From G020354785 sp964461435 (GTDB lineage Bacteria > Bacteroidota > Bacteroidia > Bacteroidales > UBA10428): a stretch of 64,000 nt of DNA. The notes below the pieces were generated by a model. That model was not told where the DNA came from. It worked only from the letters and a program-made list of their open reading frames with translations, and ran no database searches. Below, piece after piece: positions 39,301 to 47,072 of the stretch. Positions within the stretch are counted from its first letter, which is position 1, and each line of letters opens with the position of its first letter. Both the position numbers and the translations under genes were made by a program. The DNA is taken from the NCBI GenBank assembly GCA_964461435.1, contig CAYWUI010000003.1:1-64000 (forward strand). The letters are read 5' to 3'.

Positions 39301-39393
39301 GTCCGGTGCCGCAAACCAGAAAAGATTATCGGTTTGCGTATAAGCGGACAAACAAAATATACTTATTGCCAAAAAAAATGTCAGACGGTTCAT
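33325..39393 (-). CDS. Giant PKD-repeat surface protein with IgGFc-binding-like N-terminus and T9SS type B sorting domain
   Basis: 2022 residues. Signal peptide ends SAYTQ. An IgGFc-binding N-terminal-like domain covers about 25-400 (DNLFWFAAPD, DIFGDQLVPTKLFGREYLVMKG, VHITGYGCEMGGAYLPT). About 15 PKD-like units follow, with WDFGDGTS...NP cores separated by VYPxVxAxF and GCxPLxVxFTNxS linkers. The C-terminal ~90 residues are a T9SS type B (gliding-motility-associated, CHU_C) domain: VEIYRFEIYNRWGELIF, GWNGCIDNDPARPVSQGVYVWKVKA, ending near YAGDVTLLI. Such long proteins act as adhesins or motility filaments; the specific role is inferred. The PorP/SprF gene follows 271 bases downstream. No gldJ, sprB-like repeats or OmpA gene are adjacent. 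Confidence 0.9.
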   Translation of the reverse strand: MNRLTFFLAISIFCLSAYTQTDNLFWFAAPDVSSVHGSGEPEGGDGRPIYLHFTAVLPTTVTVSQPANPAFTPITFSLDEMEHQSIKLNNIIDVARIENYPMNLPLDPSDSIQNKAFLITAGPGEITCYYELDNYWNRDIFALKGRNALGKNFYVSTQNYFNNGGEYGGTTWSGFVIAATENNTRIVVYPNDVWLYPDPPIADSIVFYLDAGETFAFRAKERTANRHINGVRVKSDKNIVITGYDDSMAHASGCRDIFGDQLVPTKLFGREYLVMKGQLFSNERFFITTLYPNTSIWVNGVFQETIANAGQVRNYLVSTPTVYVRTSQPSMVVHITGYGCEMGGAYLPTIEGCTGSNNVTFTRTPNPLDGFFINLMVRNDTTTGGPLKNKSIRNFTITCNGSIDTIPSNYFDYVLDSTWAVLRNSMEVRDYISNKITVGSEARISNKIARFHLGIINGGTGTGCKYGYFSDYASAKGSAGIGGAYAPKLYTLCSLDPIRLVASGGTAYKWTGISNPADTNNLSSTIVPDPIFIPDSAGLYTFRVDITRECYADTTVNLNIFALYGPVALFNIKEKQGCSPFAPIFTNMTDQSRAETMIWNFDTRHNNWVNQSTLTNPFTWLYPENNTDTIQQYKIKLVAKGIFGECPDSIAKTIKVLPNVRAGFFTDTVSGCHPLRIRFTDTTAGSLDTIKSYWDFATNQTTYDSIISFTFNNFAKKDTVYPARLIAYSTFNCNDTAMIDINVYPYINANYSISSIIDCSPFQATLNPIISTGVDTFFWDIYDINRTIIDSSFVRTSYNAFNFNHIDNSQPNPDTLYIGMNGVNSYGCRDTATTRRLIVYPEVHSLFNLVPDIICDSVRVDFTNNSIGYSLMFDWDFGDGISYTDTSKAPFTHRYFNRTENDTSYIISLVSISDYMCRDTITDTVLVHPFVRALFGLGFLNNCSPLDAKLPNTSMGGDRFDWYFGDGTNDSVIYTPDTMYHHFVNPSNNDTTYYIKLVATNFEGCKDSLTRHVTLYPMVIAAFDFASPNAGCNPLTVDFINNSQGKNLSYLWDFGDGTSSSNTNPVNKVFANYANNDTIYTVELTAANLYGCDSSFYRDVEVYANVYPEFTISKVDSCSPFKIRVNNSSHGNIDDYIWKYTPDDSIVLNNPSNPDIPAYINTGTDPDVYEIVLRTVNGYCEDFYVDTVIVYPQVIASFNPDQTEGCQPLTVAFTNNSNIKTNTYFIWNFDDGTSYNGANPNPHTYSNSNSSSTFYDVRLEATTQYYCYDDTIVQIEVYPFIRARFILDKPFICSGESFAIDRTGSGGGINQYWWDFNNDGIYDSNNSAPAFNHTVTNTGTSSLNNTVKLRVTNIQGCENIYTRSILVHPQVRANFSIDNSGPCYPHITELTNLSNNIGVVSTNFDWDFGDGSSSNDVNPDHLYRNFSYTNDRQFNITLTATSDYGCDSTISKLIAIHPKPSAEFDFEDVSADCPPFTPVINNLSQGTSLSYAWTLENGSPGTSTDFEPVGTFMNTGNNILTNRITLIATTGYNCKDTAEKDIQVYPGVTVNFSSSPGWSGCDPLVLDFDGLYDGNAINFMWQFDDGSISTMENPQHLFTNTEATNREFEVNFRALTSYGCEDDTTKIVTVYPSPEPEFVPEPVLQQYDTVNDMTSITLTNYTLHQDSWNYEWDFGNDVTSNNGDYTFVYTYDNMFWGEPEDNYAIPVTLYTGNINNPECNASVSHNIYITPPAPQIYIGEDEAGCVPFEVSFRATVKYTNNTYDWNFGFESNTSAEEEPVFVYTEPGTYMARLLVTGPGGANVDFKDITVYPLPEVDFTFAPSEVLKESQTEPSEEIKFYNNTKYAETYEWYYRYEADDERIENPFSEEKEPFLVLNDTGYYYVTLVAETSYGCRDSLIHPTPIYVKGTKEFELPDYFYVNPADIASGIYDLDVPVDGLFYPKSEGVEIYRFEIYNRWGELIFSTNNINTGWNGCIDNDPARPVSQGVYVWKVKATFTNGQTKIYAGDVTLLINPERITPDN

Positions 39394-39523
39394 AAATATA
39401 TAAGTTTGTTTCAGTAAATTTAATGTATCTTACTGAAGAATAATATAATAAATTACAAACATTTATATAAATTTATACGTAAATGTGCTAAACAAGTTCT
39501 AATAATAAACCAATCCTTTACCA

Positions 39524-42500
39524 ATGAAATATAAGAAATTTTACTTACTTACTGTAATTTTTAACCTGTGTCTGTCCAATATATTTTCGCAGACAGATAC
39601 CGTCAGGTATCTTGATTCGGACTTTGAAACTGCGGGAGACAGGCAAATCTGGTCAAGCATTCCTCCCGATGAGAATATAAAGTGGACATTCCAGAATGGC
39701 GGACATAACCTGAATCCGCCAGGTGCCTATGAAGGAAACTGCAATGCACTGTTTTACTGGGCTGATGTAAATCCCAATATAAGAACCCTGGTCACCGGTC
39801 CTATTGATTTAAGCACGGCAAGTAAACCCCAGCTTACATTCAGGCATGCCCAGTATCAAAGTGTCTGGGGCCAGGATGAATTAAGACTTCTTTTCAAGGT
39901 TGGCAGTGGCGGAAAGTGGGATACCATTGCCAGTTATCCTGATGAGGTTGATTTCTGGGACTTAAAAACATTTAATATTCATGAGATTGGCACAAAATAC
40001 CTGGTTAATAACTTTTATATAGGTTTTATGGGCATTTCCAGGGCCGGCCATGGTGTATGTATTGACCAGGTTATTATTGAAGAGAAAGACGAGATACTGA
40101 AGTATGTATATTCGGTGAATGCAAAAAATATTATTCACGATGTTATACCATCCGGACTAACGGATATACCTGTTTTCCGTGCAGATATTGTAATTGTAGG
40201 AAATACGGGACAGGCAGTACTTAACTCAATATCGTTTACATCAAGCTGTCCCGATAATTCCATATTTGAAACCAATGGATTTGAATTAATAGCTACAACC
40301 GACAGTATTTTCAAAACAAAATTCGGGGGTGCCTCAACAAAGATTGGAACAGCAACAAGTATTTCCGGCAGTGAAATTACTTTCACCGGACTTAACCATA
40401 CCCTGCATATTGGCCTGAACTCAATATGGCTTATAGCCGACATACGTTCTGATGCCACACACAACAGCACGGTGAAATTCATGATGGAAGAAGAGAGTAT
40501 AGATATTAACGGGTCGGATTATCCTGCAACACACATCGTCCCCGCAGGTCAGAATACTGTTGAAGAATCGGTGTTCGCGGATAATTTTGAAACCCTTAAG
40601 GGATGGGACCTGGATGATGACTTTGAAATTGCCGTGCCCCAGGGATTCTATGCCTATCTGAGCAGTGACCCCCCATACGCCTATAGCGAGACAAAAGTCC
40701 TGGGCACAGATTTGACAGTTGATGGCAAGTACAGGCTCAATATTGATTCTACCAATGCTTATTTCGCAGAATCACCGGTACTGAACTGCAAATATTTTGA
40801 CAAAGTAAAATTAAATTTCAGGAAGTGGGTTGCCTTTGAAGGAAATGATCTGGCAACTATAGATGTGAGGCTGGATGGCAGCGACAGATGGCAGTCAATT
40901 TGGAACAGCAGGGATTATGCGACTACCCCCGATTACGGATGGAAACAACTGACCATAGATGAAGAAATTGATAACATAGCTTCCCGTCATGATACCGTTC
41001 AATTCAGGTTTTCTATTTTAGAATCGAACGCCAGCATTGCCTATGCGGGATGGAACATAGATAATTTTGCCCTTACAGGCAACCACCTCGAAAATGATTT
41101 AGGCATTGAAAGAATTATTGATCCAAATGATGATTGTATAAATACAGGTTTTGATTCTGTGAGGGTTGTGATCAAAAATTACGCCGAAGGCCCCACGAAT
41201 GATACGATACCCCTGTTCTTTTCCCTTTATGGTGCCGGTAGTACGCAAAAGGTGCGTGATACCATATTCACCAGCCTTCAGCAGGATGACAGCATAGTTT
41301 TTACATTCTCAACACCTGCAAATTTCCCTGGTCCGGGTGCATACAGCAAATTTATTGTAATGACCGGTGCCAGCGGTGATGAAGATCCTACAAACGACTC
41401 GCTGACCAAACCTGTATACATTCAGCAAAGTCTCGATTATCCCAGCTTTGTTAATTTTGAAACCGGCAAGGGATACTGGAGAAAAGATCCCAAAAACTCA
41501 ACATGGGCATGCAAGCAGCCTGATGGTAGCATACCTGTTATACCTGGGAGTCCGACTTCCTGGATTCTTTCGCCTACAGGTAATTATATTTATAATGACA
41601 GCTCTTACATAATAAGCTCATGCTACGACCTTACAGGTAATTACAGGCTGATATACCAGATGAAGTACTGGAATATATCTGAGGCGGGGAAGGACGGTGC
41701 AAATGTTCAGTATTCCTATGATGACGGACAAACATGGTATCTGCTTGATACAACCGGGTATAAATGGAACTGGGGATGGTACACGAACCAGGTGGCAGCT
41801 CTGAATGCGATGGGCTGGTCAGGTACCAGTGGCGGCTGGAAAACGGTGCGCCAGGTATTGCCTTCCTTATTAAATTACGAACCTAAAGTGAGGTTCAGGG
41901 TTCACTGGGCTTCAGACTCTATTACCAACTACAGGGGAATAGCAATAGACGATGTGAAAATTTATACGGCACCTGATGATATAGGTGTTCTCTCAATAGA
42001 TTCTCATAATGACGATTGCCAGTATGCCAATCCCGACAAGGTAACGGTCTCAATCAAAAACTTCGGCCTTAACACCCTGAGTAACGGTGAGGAAATAACT
42101 GTAGGAATGGATTTTAACTTGGGGGAGCCTGTAATTGAAGCCTTTGAGCTCGGTGAGGATTTCTACCCCGGTGATACTATTCAATATACTTTTGATCAAA
42201 CAATAGATATTGTTACACCCGGGATATACAGCCTGGAAGCATACACCTTAATCGAAGCCGACCCGTGGTTTTATACTTACAATAATGATACTGCATCACT
42301 TATATTTGAAGTATACCAGAATCCCGTTACCAACTGGGTAGATACTATTACAACGAAGGAGCCCGATACTGTCGTAATAAGGCCTAATGTGCCTCCTGTA
42401 CCCGGATATGCCTATTTGTGGGAAGATATGTCCACTGCTGACAGTCTGCAGGTTCCAAAAGATGATTTATATTATGTTACAATTACTGACGTGGGCGGCA

Positions 42501-44464
42501 ACGGCTGTATAACAGTAGATTCCATATTAATTGAATTATTGTTCAACGATATGGGCATTGACCAGCTGCTCTCACCGGTGTCAGGCTGCGAACTCGGTAC
42601 AGATGAATACCTGACGGTTCAGATAAGGAATTACGGGACTGACAGCATTGATAAAGGTGAAGAAGTTATTGTTACTTACGAACTTAACAGTGGTCCGCCG
42701 GTTGCAGATACATTTGACCTTGATGAAACACTCCTGAGAGGAAGGGCAATGCCTTATACATTTACAAAGGGGCCGACAGATATGTCGGCTATAGGAACAT
42801 ACAATCTAAAGCTGTATTCGGATATGGGAGGGGATACCATACCCTCCAATGATACAATAGTCGTAGATGTTCATGTTTATGGATATCCAACCGTAGATAT
42901 AGGACAGGATACAACACTGGAAGCATTATACTATATCCTGGATCCGGGGAGCGGCTACAGTGCTTATCTATGGGAAGACGGTGATACCAACCAGGTGCAT
43001 ATAGCAGATACAACAGGAATTTACTATGTTACAGTGTGGGATGAACATAACTGTGATGCCCATGATACTGTAGCGGTCAGACTTAAGATTCTGGATGTCT
43101 TACCCACCCGTTTTATTAGTCCGGTTGACAATTGTGATTTTGATAATTCCACGGAAATCGAGGTCGAAATAAAAAATAACGGAACAGATACGCTTATAGC
43201 AGGACAAAAAATATATGTCAGGTATAAACTTAATAATTACCCGTTCATAAATGACTCCCTGTCGCTTATATCTGACTTTTTTCCCGGGGCAATAATAACT
43301 CATCAGTTCAGCGAAACCGAAAATTTAGGCAGCTCCGGTGATTATAAATTTATTTTAATTGCAACCTCCCTCCATGAACTCAGAACAAGCAATGACACCC
43401 TTTATGATACGGTATCGGTATATCCTGAGCCTGTTGTTGATTTCGGACTTCCCGATCCGTATGCAGTCGAAGCGAAAAATGTTATTCTGGACGCGGGCTA
43501 TGGCGCATACTACGACTATGAGTGGCAGGACGGGCCTGGCGGACAGACATACACGGTTACTACCTCCGGCATATTCAAAGTAACAGTCACCGACACACGT
43601 ACCGGCTGTTATTCAGGTGATAATATTACAATATATCTGACTATTCCTGATATCAGCATTACAGACATTGAACTCACAGAAGATATATGCAGCGGTATAT
43701 ACAGCAATGTTGAGATTGAGATAAGCAATCTTGGGAACAAGGGTTTCGGTGTCAGCGACAGTATTTTTGTAAAATATTATCTTGATGAAGATTTGATCGC
43801 CTATGAATATGTTCCAAGAAGTGGGATCTTCAGTTTCGGAAGTACAATAAACCACAGTTTGAATTCAGCAATAGACCTGAGTGAAACCGGAGACAAGTCA
43901 TTTGTTATATATTCCATACTTGATGGTGATCTTATACCTGAGAATGATACCCTGACTCTGGACCTGAGCATTAAGCAAAGTCCCGTTGTTAACTTCGGTG
44001 ATGAAAATGGCTACCTGCAGGTTTCGCTTCCCCATGTTCTGGATGCGGGCTCAGGCCAAAAATCATACCTGTGGCAGGATAACTCAACAGACCATTATTA
44101 TACGGTTACAAACCCCGGCATATATACGGTAACCGTTACTGCATATAATGATTGCCAGACAATAAAAACTGTCAGGGTCAATATAGGAACCTATATACAA
44201 AATTTCACCGGTAACAACCTGCAGGTAAATATCTACCCGAATCCGACAAATGATATTTTGAATCTGGAAATTGATGCAACGGAATTTAATGATTTAAAGC
44301 TTGAAATTCTCAATCCACAGGGGCAGGTTGTTTATAATAATATTTTGTATTCAGGCAGTACCTGCAAAGAGATAATAAATATCTCATGTTATTCGGGAGG
44401 TATCTATTACATAAGGATATCAAATAACGAACTTATTCACATAAGTAAGGTGATTATCTTTTGA
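39524..44464 (+). CDS. 1646-residue T9SS cargo protein with MAM-like and CARDB-like repeats
   Basis: Signal peptide ends NIFSQ near residue 23. Three jelly-roll (MAM-like) units are visible near 24-190, 345-525 and 645-820 (FETAGDRQIWSS, FETLKGWDLDDDF, FETGKGYWRKDP, each closing with G(I/W)xIDxxx). A stretch at about 190-345 resembles sialidase-associated N-terminal domains, weakly. Then five or so CARDB-like units (SIKNFG, QIRNYGTDSI, EIKNNGTDTL, EISNLGNKGF) alternate with a short module reading LDPGSGYSAYLWEDGDTNQ...GIYYVTV. It ends in a type A sorting domain from IYPNPTNDILNLEI. Protein and glycan partners are unknown; an adhesive or enzyme-displaying role is inferred. A strong terminator follows. 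Confidence 0.8.
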   Translation: MKYKKFYLLTVIFNLCLSNIFSQTDTVRYLDSDFETAGDRQIWSSIPPDENIKWTFQNGGHNLNPPGAYEGNCNALFYWADVNPNIRTLVTGPIDLSTASKPQLTFRHAQYQSVWGQDELRLLFKVGSGGKWDTIASYPDEVDFWDLKTFNIHEIGTKYLVNNFYIGFMGISRAGHGVCIDQVIIEEKDEILKYVYSVNAKNIIHDVIPSGLTDIPVFRADIVIVGNTGQAVLNSISFTSSCPDNSIFETNGFELIATTDSIFKTKFGGASTKIGTATSISGSEITFTGLNHTLHIGLNSIWLIADIRSDATHNSTVKFMMEEESIDINGSDYPATHIVPAGQNTVEESVFADNFETLKGWDLDDDFEIAVPQGFYAYLSSDPPYAYSETKVLGTDLTVDGKYRLNIDSTNAYFAESPVLNCKYFDKVKLNFRKWVAFEGNDLATIDVRLDGSDRWQSIWNSRDYATTPDYGWKQLTIDEEIDNIASRHDTVQFRFSILESNASIAYAGWNIDNFALTGNHLENDLGIERIIDPNDDCINTGFDSVRVVIKNYAEGPTNDTIPLFFSLYGAGSTQKVRDTIFTSLQQDDSIVFTFSTPANFPGPGAYSKFIVMTGASGDEDPTNDSLTKPVYIQQSLDYPSFVNFETGKGYWRKDPKNSTWACKQPDGSIPVIPGSPTSWILSPTGNYIYNDSSYIISSCYDLTGNYRLIYQMKYWNISEAGKDGANVQYSYDDGQTWYLLDTTGYKWNWGWYTNQVAALNAMGWSGTSGGWKTVRQVLPSLLNYEPKVRFRVHWASDSITNYRGIAIDDVKIYTAPDDIGVLSIDSHNDDCQYANPDKVTVSIKNFGLNTLSNGEEITVGMDFNLGEPVIEAFELGEDFYPGDTIQYTFDQTIDIVTPGIYSLEAYTLIEADPWFYTYNNDTASLIFEVYQNPVTNWVDTITTKEPDTVVIRPNVPPVPGYAYLWEDMSTADSLQVPKDDLYYVTITDVGGNGCITVDSILIELLFNDMGIDQLLSPVSGCELGTDEYLTVQIRNYGTDSIDKGEEVIVTYELNSGPPVADTFDLDETLLRGRAMPYTFTKGPTDMSAIGTYNLKLYSDMGGDTIPSNDTIVVDVHVYGYPTVDIGQDTTLEALYYILDPGSGYSAYLWEDGDTNQVHIADTTGIYYVTVWDEHNCDAHDTVAVRLKILDVLPTRFISPVDNCDFDNSTEIEVEIKNNGTDTLIAGQKIYVRYKLNNYPFINDSLSLISDFFPGAIITHQFSETENLGSSGDYKFILIATSLHELRTSNDTLYDTVSVYPEPVVDFGLPDPYAVEAKNVILDAGYGAYYDYEWQDGPGGQTYTVTTSGIFKVTVTDTRTGCYSGDNITIYLTIPDISITDIELTEDICSGIYSNVEIEISNLGNKGFGVSDSIFVKYYLDEDLIAYEYVPRSGIFSFGSTINHSLNSAIDLSETGDKSFVIYSILDGDLIPENDTLTLDLSIKQSPVVNFGDENGYLQVSLPHVLDAGSGQKSYLWQDNSTDHYYTVTNPGIYTVTVTAYNDCQTIKTVRVNIGTYIQNFTGNNLQVNIYPNPTNDILNLEIDATEFNDLKLEILNPQGQVVYNNILYSGSTCKEIINISCYSGGIYYIRISNNELIHISKVIIF

Positions 44465-44487
44465 TATTAAATATAAACAGGTATTTT

Positions 44488-44523
44488 AGAGGATATTATG
44501 CATAAAGTATCCTCTTTTTTTTT
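44488..44523 (+). terminator. Intrinsic terminator after the 1646-residue cargo gene
   Basis: Perfect 8-base arms AGAGGATA (44488-44495) and TATCCTCT (44508-44515) with a 12-base loop, followed by an unbroken run of T to 44523. It lies 24 bases after the stop codon. Confidence 0.85.
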
Positions 44524-44594
44524 AAAGTCAATGATAATTTGTCTTTTTTAATAATTATAATTGTAATACCTTAACCTGAATTAACAAGTGGTTG

Positions 44595-45506
44595 ATGTTA
44601 AATAAGACAATCGCATCAGTACTACCATTATTACCCGCAAAGTTTGTCTGGGTATTTTCAAAAAGATATATAGCCGGAGAAAAGCTTGAGGATGCAATTT
44701 CTGTAATAAAGGAGTTTAACAGATCGGGTTATAGAGCAAGCATTGATTTGCTTGGCGAGCATTTTGCATTGACTGAGCAAATAAATTCGTGCAAAAATGA
44801 ATATCTGAACATAATTGAAGAAGTTGCAAGTGATAACCTTGACACAACCATATCTTTGAAACCGACTATGTTCGGATTATTAACGGATAGCAGCAAGTGT
44901 TATTTAAGAATTCATGAGATAATAAAGAAAGCGGCAACCAGGAATTATTTTGTGAGAATTGACATGGAGGATTCGACATGTACCGATCTTGAAATCAATA
45001 TGTTCAAAAAGCTATTTAATGAATTTCCTCAAAATGTAGGCCTTGTTCTCCAGTCTTATTTAAAAAGGACTCCCGGCGATCTGAAGATGTTACGTGAATA
45101 TAATAACAGCCGGATCCCTTTAAATATCAGACTTTGTAAAGGAATATACATTGAAAGTGAAGACATAGCATTTCAAAAACATGACGAGATAAACTATCAT
45201 TTCCTAAAGGATCTGGAATATATGTTTCAGAATGAATTTTATTGTGCTATAGCTACTCATGACAGGGAACTTATTGACGGCTCCGTGATGCTCATTGATA
45301 AATATAATGTTTCCAAATCAAAGTATGAGTTTCAGATGTTATATGGTGTTACCCCTGAACTAAGGACATCAGTTGCTGATTCCGGGCATCCGATAAGGGT
45401 ATATATTCCCTATGGTAAAAACTGGTTTAGTTATTCCACAAGGAGGCTGAAAGAAAATCCCAGAATCATGTCCCATCTGATTAAAGCCCTGTTTTTTAAA
45501 GGCTAA
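44595..45506 (+). CDS. Proline dehydrogenase
   Basis: 303 residues, the monofunctional FAD-dependent enzyme that oxidises proline to P5C and passes electrons to quinone. Conserved barrel motifs: RASIDLLGEH, ISLKPTMFG, VRIDMEDS, RLCKGIY, IATHDREL, YEFQMLYGV and the C-terminal RVYIPYGKNWFSYSTRRLKENP, whose arginines bind the substrate carboxylate. I chose ATG 44595 over a TTG one codon upstream. The next enzyme, pruA, lies at 16138. Because NQR and this enzyme both reduce quinone, proline can feed the same electron-transport chain, which is an inference from co-presence. Confidence 0.95.
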   Translation: MLNKTIASVLPLLPAKFVWVFSKRYIAGEKLEDAISVIKEFNRSGYRASIDLLGEHFALTEQINSCKNEYLNIIEEVASDNLDTTISLKPTMFGLLTDSSKCYLRIHEIIKKAATRNYFVRIDMEDSTCTDLEINMFKKLFNEFPQNVGLVLQSYLKRTPGDLKMLREYNNSRIPLNIRLCKGIYIESEDIAFQKHDEINYHFLKDLEYMFQNEFYCAIATHDRELIDGSVMLIDKYNVSKSKYEFQMLYGVTPELRTSVADSGHPIRVYIPYGKNWFSYSTRRLKENPRIMSHLIKALFFKG

Positions 45507-45540
45507 GCTTGGATGGATATTTTTGTTTTAACTATATGTT

Positions 45541-45990
45541 TTATCTGGTGTTTGGCCTGGGCTGAATATGAGTCTTCAGCAGCCATTGCTTGAACTGCAC
45601 CTCAAGAATAAAAACCTGAAGGACCTTCTTTTCCGGTAAAAATTCACGAAACTTTTCTGTGTATGCTTCAAGAAGCTTTGTTTCCTGTTTCTGGTAACCA
45701 ATATATTTATCCGTTAACTCAGCAACTTCTTCCTCGCTTATATTTTCAGAATTTTTAAGAAAATATGCTGTTGTGGATTTTCTTTCCTGTGCAATGAGAT
45801 TTTTCCTGTTCTGATAATCATCATATACGGGCCAGAATTTCTTGGCTTCCTGAGCTGAAAGGTTCAGCCTTTCAGTAAAAAAACTGACCTTCTGGGCCTG
45901 AAGCTCTTTCAGCTTTTCTTCCCTGTCAAGCTGAGAAAAAGTATTAATTGAAAATAATATTAAAAGTCCGCTTAAAATAAATGTTCTCAT
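45541..45990 (-). CDS. Spy/CpxP-like periplasmic protein of an ECF sigma operon
   Basis: About 149 residues from MRTFIL, with a cleavable signal peptide ending TFSQ. The mature part is nearly all alpha-helical, and LNLSAQEAKKFWPVYDDYQNRKNLI is the heptad-rich segment seen in small periplasmic proteins annotated in Bacteroidota as 'sensor of ECF-type sigma factor'; it recalls Spy/CpxP LTxxQ helices. I chose ATG 45990 because a further upstream start at 46014 would overlap the preceding gene. It is the last gene of the operon VWA, sigma factor, anti-sigma factor, Spy-like. A role in sensing envelope stress is inferred from the operon. Confidence 0.7.
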   Translation of the reverse strand: MRTFILSGLLILFSINTFSQLDREEKLKELQAQKVSFFTERLNLSAQEAKKFWPVYDDYQNRKNLIAQERKSTTAYFLKNSENISEEEVAELTDKYIGYQKQETKLLEAYTEKFREFLPEKKVLQVFILEVQFKQWLLKTHIQPRPNTR

Positions 45991-45997
45991 TGGTTTA

Positions 45998-46471
45998 CTA
46001 ATTAATTGCATCAATTATATCAATTAAATCTATATCTTCATCAATAAGGTAATCAATAACTTCATTTGTCATTTTATTATTATCATCATCCGTTTTATTA
46101 TCCTCTTCCGCAATATCGTTCGCATAAATAATATCCATTATTGATTCTTCTGAAATATAGTAAGCATCTTCACTAATAAGGTCAGCTATTTCACTGCTTT
46201 TAAGATCCCCGATATTAGATTCATGGTAAAACATATTATATAAAATCTTGCCCGTAATTATTACAGCAACAATTAATGCAGCAGCTACCAGGTACGGCTT
46301 TAAAGTCAGGACATGCTTTTCATAAAAGCCGGGAGTTTCCCTGCCATGTATTTTTTCACTTAGCCTGGATGAAAAATTATCAAAGTATCCCTCGGGAATT
46401 TTAAAAGGATTTTCTTTTTTTATGTTTGATAATTTTGGAGCTATATTTTTAATTTCATCCATGTCAGACAT
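45998..46471 (-). CDS. Putative membrane anti-sigma factor
   Basis: 157 residues with one transmembrane helix (about 56-74, LVAAALIVAVIITGKILYNMF). The N-terminal cytoplasmic part (NPFKIPEGYFDNFSSRLSEKI) is a short motif common in Bacteroidota proteins encoded directly after an ECF sigma gene. No zinc-binding HxxxCxxC anti-sigma domain is present. The periplasmic C-terminus is extremely acidic, repeating clusters of D, E and I (EEDNKTDDDNN, then DEDIDLIDIIDAIN). The role as anti-sigma factor is inferred from position and topology rather than from a known domain. It lies 40 bases after the sigma gene. Confidence 0.62.
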   Translation of the reverse strand: MSDMDEIKNIAPKLSNIKKENPFKIPEGYFDNFSSRLSEKIHGRETPGFYEKHVLTLKPYLVAAALIVAVIITGKILYNMFYHESNIGDLKSSEIADLISEDAYYISEESIMDIIYANDIAEEDNKTDDDNNKMTNEVIDYLIDEDIDLIDIIDAIN

Positions 46472-46511
46472 AATTTTTCCCGGTTATTAGATTGCTATAA
46501 ATACCAAAGGT

Positions 46512-47072
46512 TTAATGATGAGTTAAATATTTTTCAATTTTTCTTACTGCATGATGATAAGATGCTTTAAGTGCGCCAACAGAAGTTTTTAAAATATCAG
46601 CAATATCTTCGTACTTCATCTCATCAAAGTATTTCATATTAAATACCAGTCTTTGCTTCTCAGGTAATGTCAACAGTGCTTTCTGCAATTTTAGCTGTGC
46701 TTCATCCGCGTTTAAGTACTCATCAGTTTCAAGAGTTTCCGAGAGCTGCTTATGAACATCTACCAGGGGTAAAAAATACCTCGTTTTTTTATGCTTCAGA
46801 AATGTAAGTGCTTCATTTGTAGCTATCCGGTATAACCATGTATACAAAGCGGAAGCTCCCCTGAACCCCTCCAGTCCGTTCCATGCCTTTATAAAGGTAT
46901 TCTGTAATATATCATCAGCATCATTATGGTCTAAAACTAACTTACGAACATGCCAGTAAATTCGTTCCTGGTATTTTTTTACAATAAGGTTAAAAGCATA
47001 ATTTTTCCTCTCACTATCACGAAATAACTCAAGAAGCTCTTTATCGGTATAATCATTATTCTTACCTGCCAT
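46512..47072 (-). CDS. ECF-type RNA polymerase sigma factor
   Basis: 186 residues. Sigma region 2 includes DHNDADDILQNTFIKAWNGLEGFRG and LYTWLYRIATNEALTFL (core RNA polymerase and -10 binding). Region 4 includes LPEKQRLVFNMKYFDEMKYEDIADILKTSVGALKASYHHAVRKIEK, with the helix-turn-helix. No extra C-terminal domain is seen. Its start codon directly abuts the stop codon of the upstream VWA gene (47073), so the two are almost certainly co-transcribed and coupled. Promoters controlled by it are not identified here. Confidence 0.93.
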   Translation of the reverse strand: MAGKNNDYTDKELLELFRDSERKNYAFNLIVKKYQERIYWHVRKLVLDHNDADDILQNTFIKAWNGLEGFRGASALYTWLYRIATNEALTFLKHKKTRYFLPLVDVHKQLSETLETDEYLNADEAQLKLQKALLTLPEKQRLVFNMKYFDEMKYEDIADILKTSVGALKASYHHAVRKIEKYLTHH

